Shown here one piece after another: positions 31,716 to 38,093 of a stretch of DNA of 38,093 bases (position 1 is the first letter of the stretch; every line of letters begins with the position of its first letter). Source of the DNA: an uncultured Spirochaetales bacterium (lineage in GTDB: Bacteria > Spirochaetota > Spirochaetia > Sphaerochaetales > Sphaerochaetaceae); NCBI GenBank assembly GCA_949300325.1, contig CASGDQ010000033.1, forward strand, positions 1-38,093, given 5' to 3'. The notes beneath the pieces are model-generated. The model saw only the letters and a program-made list of their open reading frames with translations. It did not search any database and had not been told where the DNA came from. Position numbers and translations under genes: made by a program.

Positions 31716-32717
31716 TTATTTGTTCATCGCTTCAGCAACTGCAACTGCAACTGCAACGGATGCGCCAACCATCGGGTTGTTGCCCATTCCAATAAGTCCC
31801 ATCATCTCAACATGGGCTGGAACGGAAGACGATCCTGCGAACTGAGCATCGGAGTGCATCCTTCCCATGGTATCGGTCATGCCATAGCTTGCAGGACCTG
31901 CGGCCATGTTGTCCGGATGGAGGGTTCTTCCTGTACCGCCGCCGCTGGCAACGGAGAAATACTTCTTGCCAAGCTCGATGCATTCCTTCTTGTAAGTTCC
32001 TGCAACAGGATGCTGGAACCTTGTGGGGTTGGTGCTGTTTCCGGTGATGGATACATCGACACCTTCATAATGCATTACAGCAACACCTTCGCGGACATCG
32101 TCAACACCATAGCAGTTGACTGCAGCCCTTTCACCCTTGGAATAAGCGGTTCTGGAAACCTCTTTCAGCTCTCCGGTGAAATAGTCGAACTTTGTTTCCA
32201 CATATGTAAAGCCGTTGATTCTGGAAATGATCTTTGCAGCATCCTTTCCAAGACCGTTGAGGATGACCCTGAGAGGCTCCTTCCTTGCTTTGTTCGCATT
32301 CTTTGCAATACCGATTGCGCCTTCTGCAGCAGCAAAGGACTCATGTCCGGCAAGGAAAGCAAAGCACTTGGTCTCATCGCTAAGAAGCATCGCAGCAAGA
32401 TTTCCGTGTCCAAGCCCTACCTTTCTGTCATCAGCAACAGAGCCGGGGATGCAGAAGGACTGGAGCCCTTCACCAAGGCTCTTTGCGACATCATAAGCGG
32501 TCTTATTACCCTTCTTGATTGCAATTGCAGCGCCTGTGATATAAGCCCAGCAGGCGTTCTCAAAACAGATCGGCTGGATGCTCTTGACGATGGAATATAC
32601 ATCCACGCCTTTTTCATCACAGATCTGCTTGGCCTCCTCGATGGAGGAAATGCCATACTTCTTCAGTGTTTCATTGATCTTATCGATTCTTCTTTCATAT
32701 CCTTCGAACAATGCCAT
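31716..32717 (-). CDS. GGGtGRT family protein (333 aa)
   Basis: Belongs to the family named after its conserved motif, here SVASGGGTGRTLHPDNMAAG (about 268-287). The function is unknown. Also visible are CIPGSVADDRKVGLGHGNLAAMLLSDETKCFAFLAGHESFAAAEGAIGIAKNA and, at the C terminus, AHVEMMGLIGMGNNPMVGASVAVAVAVAEAMNK. The length of about 330 is the family norm. It has no signal peptide or membrane helix, so it is presumably cytoplasmic. The ATG at 32717 follows GAGGAGG directly. It lies 10 bases after the Fe-S scaffold-like gene; known family members are regularly next to this scaffold, suggesting a joint metal-cluster or radical-type role. That last step is inference. Confidence 0.9.
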   Translation of the reverse strand: MALFEGYERRIDKINETLKKYGISSIEEAKQICDEKGVDVYSIVKSIQPICFENACWAYITGAAIAIKKGNKTAYDVAKSLGEGLQSFCIPGSVADDRKVGLGHGNLAAMLLSDETKCFAFLAGHESFAAAEGAIGIAKNANKARKEPLRVILNGLGKDAAKIISRINGFTYVETKFDYFTGELKEVSRTAYSKGERAAVNCYGVDDVREGVAVMHYEGVDVSITGNSTNPTRFQHPVAGTYKKECIELGKKYFSVASGGGTGRTLHPDNMAAGPASYGMTDTMGRMHSDAQFAGSSSVPAHVEMMGLIGMGNNPMVGASVAVAVAVAEAMNK

Positions 32718-32727
32718 ATCTTCCTCC

Positions 32728-33420
32728 TCATTCCTTTCTCGGGTCGATGTACTTCGCAGCATCGGCAAAGCGGCCATAAGTCTTCTTAGCCTTTTCAAGG
32801 GCTTCCACAGGATCAACGCCCTTCTTGACATTGTCCATGAACACACCCATGTTCACATATTCATAGCCGATGATCTCACCGTTCTCATCAAGGGCCTGGC
32901 GAAGGATGTAGCCTTCTGCAAGATTGAGATATCTCGGTCCCTTGAGCTTCGTCGAATAAACGGTTCCGACCTGTGAGCAGGTGCCCTTTCCAAGATCTTC
33001 AAGTCCAGCTCCGATAACAAGGCCGTCCTCGCTGAAAGCGCTCTGGCTTCTTCCATATACGATCTGCAAGAAAAGCTCCCTCATAGCTGTATTGATCGCA
33101 TCGCAGACAAGGTCTGTGTTGACTGCTTCCAAAAGGGTCCTTCCAACAATGGCCTCGCTAGCCATGGCGGCAGAGTGTGTCATACCGGAACATCCGAGAG
33201 TTTCAATAAGAGCCTCTTCGATGATACCGTTCTTGATATTGAGAGTGAGTTTGCAGGCACCCTGCTGAGGAGCGCACCAGCCTACACCATGAGTAAGACC
33301 GGAAATATCCTTGATCTCCTTTGCATATACCCATTTTCCCTCTTCCGGAATGGGAGCGCAGCCGTGCTGCGCACCGCACTTGACTGTACACATGTTTTCA
33401 ACTTCTTTTGAGTATTTCAT
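32728..33420 (-). CDS. Iron-sulfur cluster assembly scaffold-like protein, partner of GGGtGRT (230 aa)
   Basis: A NifU/IscU-N-like scaffold variant. It has several conserved cysteines: CTVKCGAQHGC near the N terminus, GWCAPQQGACKLTL, ETLGCSGMTHSAAMASEAIVGRTL (the IscU-type cluster cysteine region, about 90-113), and GTCSQVG near 145. The C-terminal part (ANYLN-like to YIDPRKE) is an extension specific to this pair. The ATG at 33420 is chosen because AAGGAG lies 8 bases before it; an ATG at 33426 is too close. It is the first gene of the two-gene operon. Standard isc/suf partners are absent here, so it is not the general assembly scaffold of the cell. Confidence 0.85.
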   Translation of the reverse strand: MKYSKEVENMCTVKCGAQHGCAPIPEEGKWVYAKEIKDISGLTHGVGWCAPQQGACKLTLNIKNGIIEEALIETLGCSGMTHSAAMASEAIVGRTLLEAVNTDLVCDAINTAMRELFLQIVYGRSQSAFSEDGLVIGAGLEDLGKGTCSQVGTVYSTKLKGPRYLNLAEGYILRQALDENGEIIGYEYVNMGVFMDNVKKGVDPVEALEKAKKTYGRFADAAKYIDPRKE

Positions 33421-33533
33421 GCACATTTCTCCTTAAAATACTTCCGCTGCCGCCAGCGCAACAGCAAGCCATATATTATGATAATACGAAAACAATCGGT
33501 TTTACCATACCAATCAGTAAAAAAAGATTGATA

Positions 33534-33588
33534 AAAACGCGCCTGCAAGGGGGATGTGTAGGACACAAAACGCACTAAAGCGCAGGCA
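33534..33588 (-). terminator. Probable terminator after the MFS gene (branched stem)
   Basis: GCCTGC (33587-33582) pairs with GCAGGC (33546-33541) on the minus strand, enclosing a smaller hairpin (TGTGT-AGG-ACACA on the plus strand near 33555-33567). A CGCGTTTTTATC tract follows. The outer loop is long, so efficiency is uncertain. Confidence 0.5.
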
Positions 33589-33591
33589 TGC

Positions 33592-34764
33592 TCAGACAAG
33601 CCCCTTTTTTGAGCGTATGACCTTGAGAGCCATCAATGCTACCATTATTAAAAGAGCGATGGAGATGGTGGCGATGCCTCCTCCGATCCCGGCCGCTTCA
33701 GCAACCTGTCCGACTATAATCGGCATCAATATCGCTCCGATGGTGGCTGTAGCGATACAAGTTCCAACTGCGACCGTCGAGCTGTTGAAACGGGGATCCA
33801 TCGTTGAAAGCGTGGTAGGATATATACCGCTCATGCTGAATCCAACCCCGAGAAGGGATGCAACGATTACTGCGACATTACGGGTGCTTATCATCAGGAC
33901 AAAGAATATGGACATGAAAATCCCCATTACGAGGATCAAAACAGGTTTGCTGACCTTATTCGAAACACTTGCGCATGTCAGGCGGCCGCAAAGGATCATT
34001 ATCCATAAAAGAGACTGCATCGTCTGAGCCAGGGATGTGCTCATGATTCCGCTATCTTTAAAATAGGTTACCAGCCAGCCGATTAAAGATCCCTCTGCAC
34101 AAAGATAGAAAAACATTATGGCGGTATTCAGCCAGAACCCGAAGCTTGAGGCAAAAGGCACCGCCTCCCCTTTCTTCTTTTCCATCCGGGACGAAGAAAG
34201 CTTGCTGTTTGAAATGAAAAAGAGTGATAAAGCCATAAAAGCCGCTACAATCCATGCGGCGGCCCTCCACTGGGTCCTTGAGGCGGCCACAGCTATGAAG
34301 GGGCTTAAAAACGCGCCGATTGCAAAAGATGCATGAAGAACATTGAGCCCGGCCGCTTTGTTGCCCGCATTCTCCGAGACGACCACATTGGTTATATTGC
34401 TCAGCGTACCACGGCCGACTCCGGTAAGTGCGAATGCAACCAAAAGCAGGAAAGGATTGCCGGTAAGCGTCATCAGCAGCAAGCCAAGCACGATGCACGA
34501 GCCCAAAAGCAATGTGCTCTGTTTCCTTCCTATCGCATAAGGAAGGAAGCCTGCGATCATAACGGCGCAAAGGTTACCGATCTGATGTGCGGAGAGCACA
34601 TAGCCGCGGAGAGCATAACTCATCGCATACTCTTCCTGCATTGCGGGAAGAAGGGCGCCTAAAAGCGTGCTCATGGCTCCGGAGCACAGGAAAGCGAAAT
34701 AAATCCTATAAACAAGCGAAACATTCTCCTTCTTTATCTGAAGGAACGAGGACATTGAAAACAT
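33592..34764 (-). CDS. Major facilitator superfamily transporter (390 aa)
   Basis: A secondary carrier with 12 predicted membrane helices, likely for a sugar or other small organic molecule. It has a GALLPAMQEEYAMSYALRGYVLSAHQIGNLCAVMIAGFLPYAIGRKQ segment (helices 1-2 with the cytosolic G-x3-GRK-type motif between helices 2 and 3). The second half contains GRLTCASVSNKVSKPVL and ends with short basic residues KVIRSKKGLV. Length is standard. TAGGAGA precedes the ATG at 34764 with good spacing. It is a single-gene unit just downstream of the XRE gene. The substrate cannot be told. Confidence 0.9.
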   Translation of the reverse strand: MFSMSSFLQIKKENVSLVYRIYFAFLCSGAMSTLLGALLPAMQEEYAMSYALRGYVLSAHQIGNLCAVMIAGFLPYAIGRKQSTLLLGSCIVLGLLLMTLTGNPFLLLVAFALTGVGRGTLSNITNVVVSENAGNKAAGLNVLHASFAIGAFLSPFIAVAASRTQWRAAAWIVAAFMALSLFFISNSKLSSSRMEKKKGEAVPFASSFGFWLNTAIMFFYLCAEGSLIGWLVTYFKDSGIMSTSLAQTMQSLLWIMILCGRLTCASVSNKVSKPVLILVMGIFMSIFFVLMISTRNVAVIVASLLGVGFSMSGIYPTTLSTMDPRFNSSTVAVGTCIATATIGAILMPIIVGQVAEAAGIGGGIATISIALLIMVALMALKVIRSKKGLV

Positions 34765-34849
34765 CAGAATCTCCTAAGCTGACGAAACATGTTGTATCAT
34801 ACATGAATAACGCATACAAGCATGTTTGAAGATAATATAAAGGGAAACA

Positions 34850-35134
34850 TCACATATATTTATTGATTATCTTCATGATTGTATCTTTATCCTTAAGACG
34901 CTCACTACTCTCTTTTTCAAAGATTATAGAAGGATTGATTTCCAGCGCATTGCAGATTTTCAACAATGTTGTCAAAGTGGGAGTCCTCTCTCCATTCTCA
35001 ATATAATTAATCATGGTTTGAGATACTCCAGCCTTCATAGCCAGCTCAAACTGAGAAAGCCTGGCCTTCTCTCTTTCTTTTCTGAGCCTGGATATGACAT
35101 CATTCTCCTGCTCGGAAATAATGCGTTCACTCAT
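34850..35134 (-). CDS. XRE/Cro-type helix-turn-helix regulator (94 aa)
   Basis: A single HTH_3 domain: ISRLRKEREKARLSQFELAMKAGVSQTMINYIENGERTPTLTTLLKICNALEINP (about 14-68), with the usual S-Q/x-S-Y-I-E-N-G turn and no sensor domain. Such small regulators act as dimers on nearby promoters. It is divergent from the lipoprotein gene over a 106-base AT-rich region. No ribosome binding site precedes the ATG, and a TATCAT -10-like box lies only 10 bases before it, so translation may be leaderless. It is base-composition-like the lipoprotein rather than its MFS neighbour, which may mark a transferred pair. Confidence 0.92.
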   Translation of the reverse strand: MSERIISEQENDVISRLRKEREKARLSQFELAMKAGVSQTMINYIENGERTPTLTTLLKICNALEINPSIIFEKESSERLKDKDTIMKIINKYM

Positions 35135-35240
35135 TTTTATTAGGATGATACAATTCAGTTGTTACTCTCAACATAATATAGTGCTGTACTTCAATATAAT
35201 TTAGTGGTATGATTTGATTACATTTTTTCTGGAGGAAGTA

Positions 35241-36119
35241 ATGAAAAAAACAAAACCGCTACTTGTACTGTTGGCAATGATATTATGCCTTCTCGCCATT
35301 TCCTGCGACAACTCTATAAACAACTCGGGCTCTTCAACCACAGATCCCGATGTACCTACAAATCCTGATGAACTTGTTGCATTCGGAGCCGCTGATTTAG
35401 TGAAAATTCAAAACATGTTCTCAAGCATAAAGCCTTCATCAGATCCGATACTAGGATATACATATGAATCAAAAAGCGATATCAATTATGAGTACAAGTT
35501 TGACAACTATGAATTTGATCAATTGAATCTAAACGGAACGGTTACCATACACGAACAGGACTCAACAAAAACAGTGAATGGAGAACTGGCTCCTTACGCG
35601 GTAACCAACCTAAAAGTAGTTTTAGATGAAGAAACATATGAATATATCAAGGAATCAGGAACCATATCAAAGGATGGAGCCGAAATAACAGCCGAAGAAG
35701 AAAATGAATTTATCAACGATGTCCTTAGCCGTGTTCTTAGACTTGGTACCACAGAAAATATTACGATGACTGACATGACAGGAACAAAAAACATAACCGC
35801 CAAGTATGTAGATTCCCCATTCATAGCAACCAGCCCAGACGATGATGCAATATATACCGTAAATGGAGAATTATACGCATCTGAAAAGATTGAAAATGCC
35901 ATTCTCCATAAGGATTCAACCTGCACCATCACTGTCACAGCACCAGGAACAACAAAAAAGTTAACAGGACAATCAAGCTACAGCATGGATATCAACAGTG
36001 AGAATGGACCATACGATATAAGTTTCGAATACCTGTCATACAATGGCACTTATTACGATACCTCAACAATAGCTGAAGAGTATAAACTTGATATTTTACG
36101 ATTTATAACAGCTGAATAA
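35241..36119 (+). CDS. Predicted lipoprotein, unknown function (292 aa)
   Basis: I do not recognise a family. The N terminus MKKTKPLLVLLAMILCLLAISCDNS is a lipoprotein signal with the lipobox L-A-I-S-C (cysteine at about 22). The mature part starts with a Ser/Asn/Pro/Thr-rich spacer (NSINNSGSSTTDPDVPTNPDE) and continues as a beta-rich, acidic domain with many T/Y/N/D. It has a repeated pattern of short strands such as NEYKFDNYEFDQLNLNGTVTIHE and YSMDINSENGPYDISFEYLSYNG. The codon usage is more AT-rich than the window average. The ATG follows TGGAGG. It is divergent from the XRE gene and ends in a terminator at 36170. Confidence 0.8.
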   Translation: MKKTKPLLVLLAMILCLLAISCDNSINNSGSSTTDPDVPTNPDELVAFGAADLVKIQNMFSSIKPSSDPILGYTYESKSDINYEYKFDNYEFDQLNLNGTVTIHEQDSTKTVNGELAPYAVTNLKVVLDEETYEYIKESGTISKDGAEITAEEENEFINDVLSRVLRLGTTENITMTDMTGTKNITAKYVDSPFIATSPDDDAIYTVNGELYASEKIENAILHKDSTCTITVTAPGTTKKLTGQSSYSMDINSENGPYDISFEYLSYNGTYYDTSTIAEEYKLDILRFITAE

Positions 36120-36169
36120 AACTGATGGCTCTAATAAGCCAAAACCTATGAATAAATATATTCCCACAG

Positions 36170-36202
36170 TCTGGGCAGTAAAATCCTGCCCAGATTTTTA
36201 TT
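36170..36202 (+). terminator. Intrinsic terminator of the lipoprotein gene
   Basis: TCTGGGCAG (36170-36178) pairs perfectly with CTGCCCAGA (36186-36194), nine pairs, followed by TTTTTATTT. Confidence 0.93.
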
Positions 36203-36326
36203 TGCCATAATCCTTCTGAAAACCAATTAGACAAGTAAATCTTTTAATATCATCAAAACAATAAAACAATCCATATGGTAGAACATTGACCATATACAGA
36301 CTAAGAAATAAACTGGGGTCGGACAT

Positions 36327-37673
36327 ATGAGAATACTTATTTTGAATGGAAGCCCAAAGGCAAAAAATTCCATAACGCTTCAGAGCATGAGGTATCTGGA
36401 GAAGCATCATCCGGAACATGCTTTCAAGTATCTTGATATCGCCTCGAAGCTCAAAAGCCTTGAAAGGGATTTTTCTCCGGCAGCAGAGGAAATGCAAGCA
36501 TCGGAGCTGATAATATTCACCTACCCCGTATATACTTTCCTTGCACCATACCAGATGCATCGGTTTCTGGAACTTCTCAAAGACTCAAACACGGATATAA
36601 GCGGGAAATGGGCCACGCAATTTACGACCAGCAAACACTTCTTCGACACGACTGCTCATCGCTTCATGAAAGAAAACATGCTGGATCTGGGGTTAAAGGT
36701 CCTTCCCGGGCTATCTGCCGATATGGAGGATCTTCTCACAGAAAAAGGAAGGAAAGAGCTTGAAGACTGGAATGAGATGACAGAGCTGCGCATAAAGCTC
36801 GGCACTTACGAAGGCGGAAGAAAAAGATGCATAGCTGAATGTGTGCGCCCTTATGAGCAGCAGGTGGAAGATATTGAAAAGACCTGCGATAAAAGCATAT
36901 CCATTGTCACAAATGCCGATGAGAGCGATATTCCGCTGAAAAACATGATTACGGATTTCCAGCACTCTCTTACTTTAAAAAGCACCGTTTACAATATAAA
37001 TGAATATCCATTTTCCGGAGGATGCCTGGGATGTTTTTCCTGCGCAAAGAGTGGAAGGTGCATCCATAAGGACGGCTTTGATTCATACCTTCGCGACAAA
37101 ATCCAGAATGCATCCGGCATCGTATATGCCTTCAGGATCAAAAACCACTTCACCGATTCAAGCATGAAGTGCTATGACGACAGGCAGTTCTGCAACGGCC
37201 ACCGGGCGGTTACCGCAGGACGGCCAACCGCGTATATAATCGCAGGAGACCTGAGCAAGGAGGATAACCTTCGCACATTGATCGAAGCAAGGGCATCGGT
37301 TGGGGGAAACTATCTTTCAGCCATAGCGACGGACGAGATGGAAGATATTGCAAAGTCGATAACCGATGCGGCAAAGGCATTCTCCTATTCCATCGAGAAA
37401 GATATCGTTGAACCAAGGAATTTCTACGGAATCGGAGGAAACAAGATATTCAGGGACCTGGTGTACGAGATGCGGGGACTGATGAAAGCCGACCATAAAT
37501 TCTATAAAGCAAATGGATATTACGACGATTTTCCGCAGCATCATAAAAAGAGGATTCTTTTCATGAACTTTGTCGGGCTGCTGTTATCGCTTCCCGGAGC
37601 CGAAAAGAAAAAAGGAATGATGACAAAAGGGATGCTTGCTCCTTATGAGAAAGTCTTGAATGATGGGAAATAA
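36327..37673 (+). CDS. Fused double flavodoxin-fold NAD(P)H-dependent oxidoreductase (448 aa)
   Basis: Two flavodoxin-like domains are joined in one chain. The first (about 1-185) is of the NADPH-dependent FMN reductase type: MRILILNGSPKAKNS with the FMN phosphate loop GSPK, and IFTYPVYTFLAPYQMHRFLELL for the second FMN loop. The second (about 190-360) begins SISIVTNADESDI, lacking the usual G-S-P loop, but has a cysteine cluster GCLGCFSCAKSGRC (about 230-243) like the iron-sulfur flavoproteins. Another KKMMTKG-type end follows. Single-domain members are about 180-250 residues, so this is a fusion. A ribosome binding site GGGGTC stands 7 bases before the ATG. The acceptor is unknown; quinone, metal or nitro compounds are candidates. 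Confidence 0.85.
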   Translation: MRILILNGSPKAKNSITLQSMRYLEKHHPEHAFKYLDIASKLKSLERDFSPAAEEMQASELIIFTYPVYTFLAPYQMHRFLELLKDSNTDISGKWATQFTTSKHFFDTTAHRFMKENMLDLGLKVLPGLSADMEDLLTEKGRKELEDWNEMTELRIKLGTYEGGRKRCIAECVRPYEQQVEDIEKTCDKSISIVTNADESDIPLKNMITDFQHSLTLKSTVYNINEYPFSGGCLGCFSCAKSGRCIHKDGFDSYLRDKIQNASGIVYAFRIKNHFTDSSMKCYDDRQFCNGHRAVTAGRPTAYIIAGDLSKEDNLRTLIEARASVGGNYLSAIATDEMEDIAKSITDAAKAFSYSIEKDIVEPRNFYGIGGNKIFRDLVYEMRGLMKADHKFYKANGYYDDFPQHHKKRILFMNFVGLLLSLPGAEKKKGMMTKGMLAPYEKVLNDGK

Positions 37674-37678
37674 CAAAT

Positions 37679-38056
37679 CTATTTTGATGCAGAGAAATCC
37701 GCAGCCTCCCTTACCCATGCCATAAGTTCATCATCGATGTCCTCTTTTTTAGAAACGACCACATGATGCGTCCATCTATTCGGATACGGTTCAATTGCGG
37801 CGGCTATCCGGCTTGAGGCCGCCCTATATGGCAGACCGAATGTGACGACGATATATTTTTCAGGCATGTCCTTCTTTTTCTTGACCCTGAGAAATGATAT
37901 GCAGGAAAACATGTGCCTGTTATAAAATGATATCTGGCTGGATTGCACACGAAGCCTTACATCTGGAATCTCTTTTCCCACCCTATCCTCGAATGTCTCA
38001 TACAGCGGCAATGCATCCATATGGTCTTTAAAGAAAAACAAAACATCCTCTTGCAT
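37679..38056 (-). CDS. DUF5655-type small protein (125 aa)
   Basis: A single small domain with strands and helices, R-L-R-V-Q-S-S-Q-I-S-F-Y-N-R-H-M-F-S, then FGLPYRAASSRIAAAIEPYPNRWTHHVVVSKKEDIDDELMAWVREAADFSASK. The WTHH and I-D-D-E-L-x-x-W-x-x-E-A-x-x-F features match small DUF5655-like proteins of unknown function that are often found with DNA-modifying or stress genes. I assign this by pattern only. It is convergent with the double flavodoxin gene (5 bases apart). No clear ribosome binding site precedes the ATG at 38056, and the gene's upstream region continues beyond the window. Confidence 0.7.
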   Translation of the reverse strand: MQEDVLFFFKDHMDALPLYETFEDRVGKEIPDVRLRVQSSQISFYNRHMFSCISFLRVKKKKDMPEKYIVVTFGLPYRAASSRIAAAIEPYPNRWTHHVVVSKKEDIDDELMAWVREAADFSASK

Positions 38057-38093
38057 AGCATGAATGATATCACATGATTGGAAAACATATTCA

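Noticed and set aside
31641..32789. Long plus-strand frame opposite the GGGtGRT gene
   Set aside because: Shadow of the biased minus-strand gene; no ribosome binding site and no known family.
1..38093. CRISPR array, prophage or toxin-antitoxin locus
   Set aside because: No regularly spaced repeats, phage structural genes or convincing toxin gene were seen; the XRE gene stands by a lipoprotein, not a toxin.

Overview
The window looks like a chromosomal segment of a host-associated or fermentative member of the Spirochaetota, most likely near Sphaerochaetaceae/Treponemataceae. This is inferred from gene content and style: ABC importers with binding proteins whose signal peptides end in FAG/FAN-G, an orphan MsmX/UgpC-type ATPase, a GGGtGRT/Fe-S scaffold pair, many small AT-rich promoters, and compact operons with GGAGG-type ribosome binding sites. 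No rRNA or marker gene fixes the taxonomy. There is one tRNA and one decayed insertion sequence; I see no CRISPR array, prophage or origin. No gene-free stretch exceeds 300 bases.

Layout. (1) 1-818: a frameshifted IS1182-type transposase remnant on the minus strand. (2) 1000-7298, minus: a four-gene operon with a family-1 binding protein, a very long two-domain permease carrying an extra N-terminal sensor-like module, an ATPase, and a beta-glucuronidase-like GH2 enzyme. (3) 7434-12421: tRNA-Gly(CCC), a CNNM/CorC-type membrane protein behind a structured leader, a TetR regulator, the stand-alone sugar-importer ATPase, and a short MgtE behind a leader with a small open reading frame. (4) 12430-15253: aspartate kinase (minus) and a MATE exporter (plus) diverge from a region with two long inverted repeats. 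(5) 15379-18885, plus: a polar amino-acid ABC importer followed by a glycerate-dehydrogenase-like enzyme. (6) 18896-19019: a candidate small RNA. (7) 19148-26104: lipid- or redox-type metabolism with an SCP2-like protein, Fe-type alcohol dehydrogenase, both aconitase-X subunits, a TetR regulator, a 2Fe-2S flavoprotein reductase and a CrtI/phytoene-desaturase-type flavoprotein. (8) 26219-31450: macro-domain protein, uracil permease, a second MATE exporter, and a long-chain acyl-CoA synthetase. (9) 31560-34764: a second candidate small RNA, the GGGtGRT/scaffold pair and an MFS carrier. (10) 34850-38056: XRE regulator, AT-rich lipoprotein, a double flavodoxin-fold protein and a DUF5655 protein.

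How the parts may work together. The 1000-7298 operon pairs import through an Fbp/Afu-type transporter with a glucuronide-cleaving hydrolase, so the cargo may be a sugar acid or sugar phosphate rather than iron. The FAD/2Fe-2S pair at 23358-26104 has the composition of a reductase feeding electrons to a CrtI-type saturase or desaturase. The SCP2-like protein and the acyl-CoA synthetase share TGACA/TGTCA inverted repeats at their promoters, which hints at a common regulator. Three intergenic regions carry more structure than ordinary promoters (7560-7778, 11099-11290, 13755-13835), and two intrinsic terminators lack an upstream protein gene, marking likely small RNAs. All functional links are inferences from sequence and neighbourhood.
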